From positions 186,001 to 250,000 of the forward strand of contig NZ_FNWU01000002.1 of NCBI RefSeq assembly GCF_900108505.1: a stretch of DNA of 64,000 bases, written 5' to 3'. The notes under the pieces are model-generated. The model was not told the DNA's origin, did not search any database, and saw nothing but the letters and a program-made list of their open reading frames with translations. Both the position numbers and the translations under genes were made by a program. This DNA is from Halopenitus malekzadehii (GTDB lineage: Archaea > Halobacteriota > Halobacteria > Halobacteriales > Haloferacaceae). This document shows, piece after piece, positions 26,117 to 34,141 of the stretch; the stretch's first letter is position 1; each line of letters opens with the position of its first letter.

Positions 26117-27772
26117 ATGCGCTGTAAGATCTGCTCACTCCCCGACTCACAGTGGGAGGATGACGACCTTGACGACCACCTCCTCGCGGCACACCGGGAC
26201 GAACAGCCTGCGATCCGCGCGGTCTATACCGACCGATACGATCGCCTCTTCGAGGACGGCGACCCGCTCGTCGATCCCGAGGCGGAGGCGGACGCCGACG
26301 ACCCCTCGGACGGAGAACGCCGAGCCGACATCCCCGGCACGTCGTCGGACCCGCCCGCCGAGGACGACCCGGATCCGCCGAGCGACGCCGAGTTCGACGT
26401 CGACTTCGAGGACAGCTACGGGAAGAAGTGGTTCATGATCGGCGTCGGCGGCGCCGGGAACAACATCCTCGATGCGGTCCTGCTCCGACGGGACACGCTG
26501 CGACGAAACAACGAGAACCGCGCGCTCATCTGGGAGGGCGGGCTGGCGGGCTACGGCATCCTCAACACCAACATCGCCGAGCTCGAACAGACCTACTACG
26601 CCCAGGAGGAGCGCGGCTACTCACGCCAGCAGCTGATGATGAACGCGATCATCGGCCAGGGTGCCCACGGCTACCAGGGAATGGGCCGTCGATGGGACCA
26701 CGGCAAGAAGGTGATGGAGCGGGACTTCGAGGACGGCCGGAACCCCTTCCGTGAACGGTGGGATATGGACCCCCAGACGCTCCAGGACGCACAGGCGATC
26801 ATGTTCGTTCACAGCGTCACGAAGGGGACCGGGTGCGGGTCGACGCCGGTGTTGGCCCGGAAGATCCGCGAGGAGGTGCTCAACGACGATTACGTCATCT
26901 CGAAGGCGTTGCTCTCGTCGGTCGTGATCCCCTCCGAGGGCGGGAACAACGGTATGTCCGGCGGGAAGGCGCGCGTGAACGGCGTGGTCGGGCTGGCCAG
27001 AATGTCGGCCGCCGTCGACGCGATCGTCCCCTTCGATAACGAGCGCCTGGAGGCGGCGGGGGCGGACATCACCCCGCGGATCGACGGGCTTCGGGAGTAC
27101 AATCCGCCCCATTACGCCGACCTCAATCGACCGCTCGTGGCGTTCCTGGAGGCGTTCACGATGTCCTCGACGCCGCAATTCGTCAAACAGGACGCCTCGA
27201 TGGCGATCCACGGCGACGTCTTCGACGTCGCCGACAGCTTCCGTCCGGTCGAGGACAAGTATCCGCTCGACCTCGACGCCGACCACCGGCCGGCGGTGAT
27301 CCTTGCTCCGGTACTCGGTCGCGCACGCGGGGAGACGATCAACCGATCGCAACTCGAGACGCTCGTCTCGAACGCCCTGTATCAGAACCGGCTCGCGAAG
27401 TTCGACCCCGAGACGGCCTGGGGCGGCACCTTCCTCCTGTATGGTCCGGAACGGAAGATGGAGGAGGTTTCCCGGCTCGTCTCCGATGGCGTTGCGCGGG
27501 ACATCCTCGCCAGCGAGGACTTCCTCGATGCGGCCAACCAGCCGGGGACCGAGTCGATCGACATCCACGTCGAGCAGCTCGTCACCCCGGACCTCGACGA
27601 CGTCTACCTGTGGGGAACGCTATGGAACCCGCGGATGCCCTCGCTCGAGCGGATGTACGACCACGCAAAGAACATCAAGGAGGGGAACAGCCAGCAGGCG
27701 GAGAACCTTCGTGCGGTCTGGCAGGACGTCGAGCCGCTGTTCTCCTGTCTGGGCCGGGAGAACATGGCCTGA
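26117..27772 (+). CDS. Cluster gene 2: zinc-finger/tubulin-superfamily GTPase-like protein
   Basis: 551 residues. The N terminus is a Cys2-His2 finger (CKIC at 3-6, His20 and His25 in DHLLAAH). An acidic linker to about residue 100 follows, then a FtsZ/tubulin-type core. Seen motifs are the first glycine loop MIGVGGAGNNI (107-117), the tubulin signature variant TKGTGCGS (235-242) and PFDNERLEA, equivalent to the FtsZ base-contacting strand. The catalytic T7 region reads HYADLNR, where FtsZ has DFADVR. It resembles the Tubulin_2-type divergent family. GTP binding is likely; hydrolysis is uncertain because the first T7 Asp is His. It is followed after five bases by the coiled-coil gene. Confidence 0.85.
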   Translation: MRCKICSLPDSQWEDDDLDDHLLAAHRDEQPAIRAVYTDRYDRLFEDGDPLVDPEAEADADDPSDGERRADIPGTSSDPPAEDDPDPPSDAEFDVDFEDSYGKKWFMIGVGGAGNNILDAVLLRRDTLRRNNENRALIWEGGLAGYGILNTNIAELEQTYYAQEERGYSRQQLMMNAIIGQGAHGYQGMGRRWDHGKKVMERDFEDGRNPFRERWDMDPQTLQDAQAIMFVHSVTKGTGCGSTPVLARKIREEVLNDDYVISKALLSSVVIPSEGGNNGMSGGKARVNGVVGLARMSAAVDAIVPFDNERLEAAGADITPRIDGLREYNPPHYADLNRPLVAFLEAFTMSSTPQFVKQDASMAIHGDVFDVADSFRPVEDKYPLDLDADHRPAVILAPVLGRARGETINRSQLETLVSNALYQNRLAKFDPETAWGGTFLLYGPERKMEEVSRLVSDGVARDILASEDFLDAANQPGTESIDIHVEQLVTPDLDDVYLWGTLWNPRMPSLERMYDHAKNIKEGNSQQAENLRAVWQDVEPLFSCLGRENMA

Positions 27773-27777
27773 GAACG

Positions 27778-29379
27778 ATGCCCGTGAATACCCTACCGAC
27801 GGTCTTTTTGGGCCTGTTCGACCGGTCGAGCGACGACGGCGACGACATCGACCGGATCGCGAGCCGGCTCGGCGCCTCGGCATCGGCGGCCGACGTCGAA
27901 CGGCGGCTCGACACGTTGGGGCGGTCGATGGATCGGCTCGTCTCCGCCGCCGACCTGCCCGAGTCGGCCGGACCGTCGCCGGATTCCGACCCGGTCGAGA
28001 AGGCCGAATCGCTACGCCGGGCGGTTGAAACCGACCGCATCCGGATCGAGGGGTCCGCCCCCGGCCGCGGGAACGATGGACGCAGCGAACGCGCCGGCAC
28101 CGGCGGACGCGGCAGTACCGGCGGTCGCGATCGGGCGGCGGCCGAGGCCGAAACGGTTCGGCAGGCCGCGCGGAGCGTTTCCCGGGAGGTTCGCCCCAGC
28201 GCATCGGTGTCGAGCCGGCTGCTCGATCAGCTGTCCGGCTCGCGACGGGCCACCGAGGAGCAGGTCGAGGAGACCCTCCGTACGGCCCTCGAGCACCTGG
28301 ACGCCCACGAGCGGGCGATGGACGTCGTCGACCGGACGGACGGGGTCGAGGACGTCGCCGAACTCGCCGAACGACGCCGGGACGCGTCGAGGCGGAACCG
28401 ACGGGAGGAGAACGGCCGCGACCGGCTCCAGGAGGCGGTCACGGAGCTGCTTGCGGCGGTCGACGTCAAGGTGGACGACGACGAGACGCTCGACCGCCGC
28501 GTTCGGGAGGCGACCCGAAAGGTGCGCGAGCGGGAGTCGACGCCGAGTCGAGGGTCGACGCCGAGTCGGGGGGAGGGACCGGGGTGGGAAGAGGGACCGA
28601 GTCGGGGGACGGGACCGATCGAGGGAGACGGACGGCGGGACGACCGATCCCGCGGTGGGACGGCTTTGGGCTCGACGGACGACTCGGAGAGCGTTCGAAC
28701 CGCGGTCAGACGCGCTCGGGAGTCGACGGCGCCGCGGTCACGGGAGGCGCGCACCCTCTTCGAGGCGCTCGAGGCGGGGCGCGTCGAGCCGACGACCGAC
28801 GCGCTCGAGACCGCCGCGACGCGGCTCGACGAGCTGGCGACCGCACGAAGCCTGCTCGACAGCGTCGACCCCGGAGACGTCTCCACGCTTGCGGGGACGA
28901 TCGACGACCGGCTGGCCGATCACGAGGGGCCGATCGTCGACCGGCTGGCCGACCGCGTCGAGGAGCTGGACTCACGGATCGACCGGATCGACGAGACCAA
29001 CCGCGTCCTCCTGGTCGCGGCTCACGAGGAGTTGACCTTCTACGACCGACAGCTCCTGGGCGCACTGGAGGCGACGACCGGCTCCGGCGCGGAAGCGGAT
29101 ACGGAGGCGGTCCACGATCGTGTGGCCTCGCTTCGCGAGCGTCGCGAGACGATCGAGACGGCGTACGTCGAGGAACGATCGGATCACAACCACAGCATCC
29201 CGCTGTACTTCCTCTCGATCGCTGACACGTATCTCGAGGAGGCGACCGAACGACTGAACGCCGGAGAGCCGGCCCGTGCCGACGGAATCTGTACGGTGAC
29301 GGAGGCCGTCATCGACCACATCGAGGGGCTCTACGAGCAGAACCAGTACAGCGTGATGTTGCGGAGTCTCCGTGGGTAG
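27778..29379 (+). CDS. Cluster gene 3: soluble coiled-coil protein
   Basis: 533 residues with no membrane segment or signal peptide. Heptad-like charged helices at about 15-65, 115-250 and 300-400 flank a disordered Ser/Arg/Gly-rich linker (about 250-300) with short SRG repeats. The C-terminal 100 residues are a helical domain (YVEERSDHNHSIPLYFLSIA and on). It starts five bases after gene 2 and is probably translated with it, so it is a likely binding partner of the zinc-finger tubulin. No family recognised. Confidence 0.8.
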   Translation: MPVNTLPTVFLGLFDRSSDDGDDIDRIASRLGASASAADVERRLDTLGRSMDRLVSAADLPESAGPSPDSDPVEKAESLRRAVETDRIRIEGSAPGRGNDGRSERAGTGGRGSTGGRDRAAAEAETVRQAARSVSREVRPSASVSSRLLDQLSGSRRATEEQVEETLRTALEHLDAHERAMDVVDRTDGVEDVAELAERRRDASRRNRREENGRDRLQEAVTELLAAVDVKVDDDETLDRRVREATRKVRERESTPSRGSTPSRGEGPGWEEGPSRGTGPIEGDGRRDDRSRGGTALGSTDDSESVRTAVRRARESTAPRSREARTLFEALEAGRVEPTTDALETAATRLDELATARSLLDSVDPGDVSTLAGTIDDRLADHEGPIVDRLADRVEELDSRIDRIDETNRVLLVAAHEELTFYDRQLLGALEATTGSGAEADTEAVHDRVASLRERRETIETAYVEERSDHNHSIPLYFLSIADTYLEEATERLNAGEPARADGICTVTEAVIDHIEGLYEQNQYSVMLRSLRG

Positions 29380-29502
29380 GCGTCGGCGCTCCGACGTTCA
29401 CGGCGGGCCGACCGGTGGGACGCTGGGCCGGGATCGAAACGGACGGACGCTGGAGGGATCCGTCACCCCGACAGAACCTGTCACCGCTCGGTCACTCGGA
29501 AG

Positions 29503-29508
29503 ATATAT
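29503..29508 (+). promoter_or_regulatory. Internal promoter candidate before cluster gene 4
   Basis: ATATAT, in GAAGATATATGTG, lies about 40 bases before the ATG at 29545, inside the largest gap of the cluster (165 bases). It would give a short leader of about 13 bases. The second half of the cluster could have its own transcript. Confidence 0.45.
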
Positions 29509-29544
29509 GTGGGAGTTGCCAGACGTATTATCTGACTTTCGGGT

Positions 29545-30726
29545 ATGGTGTATCTATTCGTGGGTACGGGACAGGCGGGCAGCGCTCTGGTGGACGAGGT
29601 GTTCGCCCACGAGGGCATCCGCATCGAAGCGGCACCGCTGGCGTTGAACTCGACGGTGCGCGATCTCGAGAACCTCTCGCACATCGATGACGACGAGTGG
29701 ATCGGCGTCTCGGAGACCGACGGGCTCGTTCCCGGAACCCAGGCGGGGTTCGAGGAGGTCGTTACCGGTGGGTTCGGGCGGCGACCGCGACGCGCGAACG
29801 ACGTGATGGAACGGCACGGCCAGCAGCTCGTTCCGATGCTCGAGAACCGGTTCGGCGAGGACGGGAACGTTCCCTTCGCGTTCGTCTTCCTCGGCCTCGG
29901 CGGCGGAACTGGGTGTGGGATCGCCCCACACGTCGTGGACGCGATCCGCCGATACGCGGCCGGCGACGTCAAGGTGATCGCCGTCGCCGTCCTGCCGAAC
30001 ACACAGGAGTCGGTTCACGTCGACGCCTCCGAGGACGACGAGACGGTGAGCGCCGGCCGACAGGCCTCGAACGCGGTCTACGGGCTCGATCGACTCGAGG
30101 AGACCGTCGACGGGATCATGTTGGTCGACAACCAACGGCTTGGCTATGAGGACGCCGCCGAGGGACGCTTCGCCGAGTACAACGAGTACGTCGCCGGGTC
30201 GGTCGTCGACCTGGTCTCGGGGCCGGTCGTTGAGCGGATCGACCCCGGGGAGTACGACGAGATCGACGCGCCGATCATCGACATCCAGGACATCGTCACC
30301 TCGTTGTCGTTCGGTGCCGGCCCCGACGGTGAACCGGGGTACGGGACGATCGGCCGGTCGATCGAGATGACGAAATCGCTGCCGGGATACTTCCTCCCGC
30401 TCATCGGCGACCAACAGGTCGACGCCGCCGAACTCGCGTATCTCGCACAGGCCAAACAGAGCGTCGACGACGTCTCCTTCGGGGACGCGAAGAAGGCGAT
30501 CGGCCACGTCCGCGCGCCGCGGCAGTACATCGCCGACCCCGAGTACCAGATCGAGATCTCGGAGGTCCGCCGCCGGCTGAACGAGCACTGTTCGGAGGTG
30601 AACCTCGGAATGGTGCCGACGAGCCGCAACCTCGTCTCGTGTACGACGGTGTACACGTTCGAGCGAACCGACCTCAACCGAATACGGGAGATCGAGGAGA
30701 TCGCCGAAACGTATGAAGCGGCCTGA
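29545..30726 (+). CDS. Cluster gene 4: tubulin-superfamily GTPase-like protein
   Basis: 393 residues, entirely a FtsZ/tubulin-like fold. The N terminus reads MVYLFVGTGQAGSALVDEVF (nucleotide-binding glycine turn). The tubulin signature GGGTGCG spans 119-125 and is followed by APHVVDAI. A strand GIMLVDNQRL is equivalent to FtsZ base contacts. The T7 catalytic loop appears as IIDIQDIVTS, with Asp246 and Asp249 at the positions of the two FtsZ Asp residues. It may therefore be an active, polymerising GTPase. It lacks the FtsZ C-terminal conserved peptide and is far from CetZ. It overlaps the next gene by 14 bases. Confidence 0.88.
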   Translation: MVYLFVGTGQAGSALVDEVFAHEGIRIEAAPLALNSTVRDLENLSHIDDDEWIGVSETDGLVPGTQAGFEEVVTGGFGRRPRRANDVMERHGQQLVPMLENRFGEDGNVPFAFVFLGLGGGTGCGIAPHVVDAIRRYAAGDVKVIAVAVLPNTQESVHVDASEDDETVSAGRQASNAVYGLDRLEETVDGIMLVDNQRLGYEDAAEGRFAEYNEYVAGSVVDLVSGPVVERIDPGEYDEIDAPIIDIQDIVTSLSFGAGPDGEPGYGTIGRSIEMTKSLPGYFLPLIGDQQVDAAELAYLAQAKQSVDDVSFGDAKKAIGHVRAPRQYIADPEYQIEISEVRRRLNEHCSEVNLGMVPTSRNLVSCTTVYTFERTDLNRIREIEEIAETYEAA

Positions 30727-30970
30727 CGCTCCCGCCCATCGGATCGCCATCGGCGTCGCCCTCGTCAGCGCCGCCGTCGTCGCGATCCTGCTGTTCGTTC
30801 CGATCACGGCCGGGAGTGACCCGGCCTCACGACTGGCGGCGGCGAGGGCTGCCGTCGCGCTGACGGAGCAGTTGCCGCTACTGGTCGGCGTCGGCGCCGG
30901 ATTCGGACTCGCCGCCGGGTCCGTGATCGGCGCGCTTCGTGCCTACGATCAGGAGGTGACGGATCGATGA
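30713..30970 (+). CDS. Cluster gene 5: two-TM small membrane protein
   Basis: 85 residues with two hydrophobic helices (about 10-31 and 54-77) joined by a short loop (TAGSDPASRLAAARAAVALT). It has a basic start (MKRPDAPAHR) and an acidic C-terminal tail (RAYDQEVTDR). It begins inside the end of gene 4 and overlaps gene 6 by four bases (ATGA), so it is clearly part of the operon. Function unknown; size and position suggest an accessory subunit of the membrane complex. Confidence 0.75.
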   Translation: MKRPDAPAHRIAIGVALVSAAVVAILLFVPITAGSDPASRLAAARAAVALTEQLPLLVGVGAGFGLAAGSVIGALRAYDQEVTDR

Positions 30971-32052
30971 CGCCGGGACGATCGCGGGTCCTCACCGGCC
31001 TCGTCGCCTGCTGGCTCGTCGTGGCGGTGGCCGTCGGCGGCGTCGCCTCGGGTGCCGCAGCCGCCGGCTACCAGGACGCGAACGCGGCGTGTTCGAGCGA
31101 GGCGGCAAGCAGTCAGTTCTCGCTGCTGCTCCTGCTCGAGAACGGGGACGTGTTCGGTCCGGGGACGGAGGGAGCCGTCGAACTCTATCCGGACACGGAG
31201 GCGCGACTCGTCTTCTGCGACGAGACCACGGCCCAACCACCCGACAGCGCCTGGAATCTCGCCGACACGGACTTCCTGGAGCGGGGTGACGGCGGGGACA
31301 GCTACTACACCGTTCGGACGGCCGACGTCGACGTCGAGACCGACCTTACGACTGCGATCGCGGGGAACAACCCGGAAGCGGCCGGCCCGACGCTACGGAT
31401 CGTGACCGCGAGCGAGTCGACGCTGTCGTACCTCGAGGACCCGGTGACGATCCGGTACGCCGGCGGGACGGGTGATTCGTCCGGTCCGGTGGCGGATGAG
31501 CTGGCCGCGTACAACCGGTCGCTGACGGTGGTCGCGGAGAACCGATCCACCCTCGAACGCGCGGCGAACTCCTCCGCGCCGCTGAGCGCCGACGTCACTG
31601 CCACGGAGCTCGCCACCACGCGGAGCCGGCTCAACGAGACCGGGGAAACGCTCTCGGTCGCGCTCTTCGCCTCCGCTCGAAACGGAACGCCCGGAGCGGC
31701 TGACGGATACCTGGCCCACCAGGACCACCACGACCGGGCGCTTGTGGCGTTCGAGGAGTCGGTGGATGCGTATCTGGCTGCTGCCGCCGCCGAAGCGCGG
31801 ACGGCCCGACTGACCGCCATCGGGGTCCTCCTCGGTTCGTTCGTGGTCTTCGGCGGCATCGGCGGCGGCATCGGAAGCTGGATAGCCAGCCGCGACCTCC
31901 AGTCGATCCGCCGGGAACGTCGCCGCCGCAGCAACGTGGGATACGGCTGGGGCGACCTGAAGAAGGCGTTCGCGATCGCCGTCCTCGGCGTGATCGCGGG
32001 ACTCCTCTCGTCGATCCTCCTCGGATCGACGCTCCTCGAGGTGCTCTTATGA
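30967..32052 (+). CDS. Cluster gene 6: secreted-domain membrane protein with two C-terminal TM helices
   Basis: 361 residues. Signal peptide at about 1-33 (basic start, hydrophobic core ACWLVVAVAVGGVASGAAAA). An exterior domain (about 34-280) contains three Cys (two near the start, one in LVFCDE), Asn-x-Ser/Thr sites and a helical end. Two membrane helices follow (about 283-306 and 335-358), separated by a strongly basic loop (RRERRRRSN), which fits a cytoplasmic loop by the positive-inside rule. It overlaps genes 5 and 7 by four bases each. No family recognised. Confidence 0.8.
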   Translation: MTPGRSRVLTGLVACWLVVAVAVGGVASGAAAAGYQDANAACSSEAASSQFSLLLLLENGDVFGPGTEGAVELYPDTEARLVFCDETTAQPPDSAWNLADTDFLERGDGGDSYYTVRTADVDVETDLTTAIAGNNPEAAGPTLRIVTASESTLSYLEDPVTIRYAGGTGDSSGPVADELAAYNRSLTVVAENRSTLERAANSSAPLSADVTATELATTRSRLNETGETLSVALFASARNGTPGAADGYLAHQDHHDRALVAFEESVDAYLAAAAAEARTARLTAIGVLLGSFVVFGGIGGGIGSWIASRDLQSIRRERRRRSNVGYGWGDLKKAFAIAVLGVIAGLLSSILLGSTLLEVLL

Positions 32053-34127
32053 AGAACAACGTTCGATACACGCTACAGATCGGTGGCATCGTGTTGGTGA
32101 CGACGATCCTCGGGTTGGGGATCTTCTGGTATTTCGGCTCGCAAACCGGCTTTTATGCCCTGATCGTCGGGATCCCGGCGGTCGTGATCGGCGCCGCCGT
32201 CGTCTACGCGCGGCAGTCACAGCCGACCGGCGGCGGCGGGACGACGCAGTACTTCGAGGGGAAGGCTCAACGCGTCGGCGAGGACGTCCGAACCCTGCTT
32301 CGGGACTACGAGCAGCTCGCCGGAGAGCTGTCGACGTGGGACACCGACCCGATCGAGGAGGACGTCTCCTACCTGCTTGACGAGCTCGCGGAGGCGGGCG
32401 TCGAGTTCGACCGGGCGACGAACCGGTTCGAGGTGACCGGAACCGGCGACGTCCGCGATCTCGAGCGGATCGAGGGGCGCGTCTCCGAACTGCGCTCGGA
32501 GATCGCGGACTCGGCACGCACGCACGTCGGCGGAACGCTCGACGACTGCGTGGACGCACAGCGCCGCCTCCAGGACGCCGGATTGATCGACCGCGTCGAG
32601 GAGCCCCAGTCCCCCGACGGGGAGTCGTTCACGGCGCTGCTCGATGCGCTCGACGGCGCCGAGGCGGCGATGGACGCGGCGATCGACGACGCGGCCGCCG
32701 AGCTTGACGCGATCGCCGAGGCGACCGACGCCCCCCTCGACCCGATCGATCGGGGTGTCGGCCGGGCCGATGACGCCCTCGAGGCGGGCGAGTACCACGC
32801 CGTGGCCGATGCGCTGCTCGATGCGCGTGATGCGCTCGAACAGGACCTCTCGACGGACTTCGAGAGCGAGCGGTCGGGCCTCGAATCGTTCGTCGACACC
32901 GCCGGGTCGTCGGTCGTGACCGACTACGTCTCGCCGGCCCTTCTCGACGATCTCGAGGACGTCCACGAGGAGCTCGAAACGGTCGACTCCGCGCTCGATA
33001 TGGCGCGCATCCGTGAACTCACCGCCGACACACGCTCGATCTGCACCGAGATGATCGACACGATGAGCACGGAACTGGACGACCATCTGCGAACCCTTGC
33101 GGACGCGGACGTCCCCGACGACTACTACGAGTACCAGTCGGCGGCCGACGAGTCGTACGTAAGCGATCTGCGGGCCGCGGACGACCTCGATGCGTACCGG
33201 TCGATCTGGCTCAACGCCGCCGGCGAGCTCTCGGCGGCGATCGACGCCGTCGAGGACGAGGCGGCCGTCGCGGAGGCGTACGGAACCGTCGAGGACAACA
33301 TCACGGAGACGCTGCGTGCCACCGGCCGCGTCGGGGCGTCCGACGTCCCCGTCAAACAGGCGGCCGCGTTCTTCGAGTTGTACGCGGATCTCCACGAGAA
33401 CGCCACGTACGATCCCTCGGCGCCGGCGCTCGTGGCCGAGGACTTCGGCGAAGCCTACGACGTCACCGTCCAGGCCGGCTTCGACGAGGGAGGGCCGGAA
33501 CGACGGATCGACGTCTCCCTCGTCGGTGGATCCCTCGAGGAATCACGGACGATCGAGACCCACCTGCTCGACGTCGTCACCTTCGAGGAGGTTCCCTACG
33601 GGGAGTACGACCTCACGGTGACGACCGACGAGGAGGGGTACGGGACCGTCGAGCGCGAGGTCGTCGTCGACGACGACCTGGAGCTGGAGGCGACGATCGC
33701 CGAGGTCGCGCTCCGCGAGGAGGTCTGTTCGGGGATCGAGGACGACGCTCGTGACGCACTCCCGGACGCCAGGGACCTGTTCGAGTCGGAGTTCAACGAG
33801 ACGGAGTACCTCTCGACGGCGATGGACTTCCCGATGAGCGACGACTTCCTGCCGTGTCTGCTCGCGCTGTGGGCCGAGGAGGAGGGACTGACCGCCACGC
33901 GCGTCGACGGCGACGTCCTGGTCTACGACGGCGAGCAGTTCGGAAACCGGCTCGCGAACATCGTCCGACACAACCTCTCGGAGGGGGAGTCGATCCCGTA
34001 TACACAGATTCGCAACCGGTATCTCGCGGTGCCGGCCTCGGACGACCTGATCGTCGACACCCTCCAGGAATCGCCGGTCGCGTCGGCAATCGAGTGTGAT
34101 GAAACCGAAGTGACGAAGCTATCCTAA
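32049..34127 (+). CDS. Cluster gene 7: membrane-anchored coiled-coil protein with Ig-like and C-terminal domains
   Basis: 692 residues. Two N-terminal membrane helices (about 9-29 and 33-55) place the rest in the cytoplasm if both ends are inside. Residues about 75-380 are long acidic helices. About 475-560 look like a carboxypeptidase-regulatory/Ig-type beta sandwich (EVPYGEYDLTVTTDEEGYG). A C-terminal helical domain (about 590-690, DDFLPCLLALWAEEEGLTAT) resembles a winged-helix or adaptor module. It is separated by 14 bases from the third tubulin-like gene. A role as a scaffold linking membrane and filaments is inference. Confidence 0.8.
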   Translation: MKNNVRYTLQIGGIVLVTTILGLGIFWYFGSQTGFYALIVGIPAVVIGAAVVYARQSQPTGGGGTTQYFEGKAQRVGEDVRTLLRDYEQLAGELSTWDTDPIEEDVSYLLDELAEAGVEFDRATNRFEVTGTGDVRDLERIEGRVSELRSEIADSARTHVGGTLDDCVDAQRRLQDAGLIDRVEEPQSPDGESFTALLDALDGAEAAMDAAIDDAAAELDAIAEATDAPLDPIDRGVGRADDALEAGEYHAVADALLDARDALEQDLSTDFESERSGLESFVDTAGSSVVTDYVSPALLDDLEDVHEELETVDSALDMARIRELTADTRSICTEMIDTMSTELDDHLRTLADADVPDDYYEYQSAADESYVSDLRAADDLDAYRSIWLNAAGELSAAIDAVEDEAAVAEAYGTVEDNITETLRATGRVGASDVPVKQAAAFFELYADLHENATYDPSAPALVAEDFGEAYDVTVQAGFDEGGPERRIDVSLVGGSLEESRTIETHLLDVVTFEEVPYGEYDLTVTTDEEGYGTVEREVVVDDDLELEATIAEVALREEVCSGIEDDARDALPDARDLFESEFNETEYLSTAMDFPMSDDFLPCLLALWAEEEGLTATRVDGDVLVYDGEQFGNRLANIVRHNLSEGESIPYTQIRNRYLAVPASDDLIVDTLQESPVASAIECDETEVTKLS

Positions 34128-34141
34128 CTCCACCATCGAAC

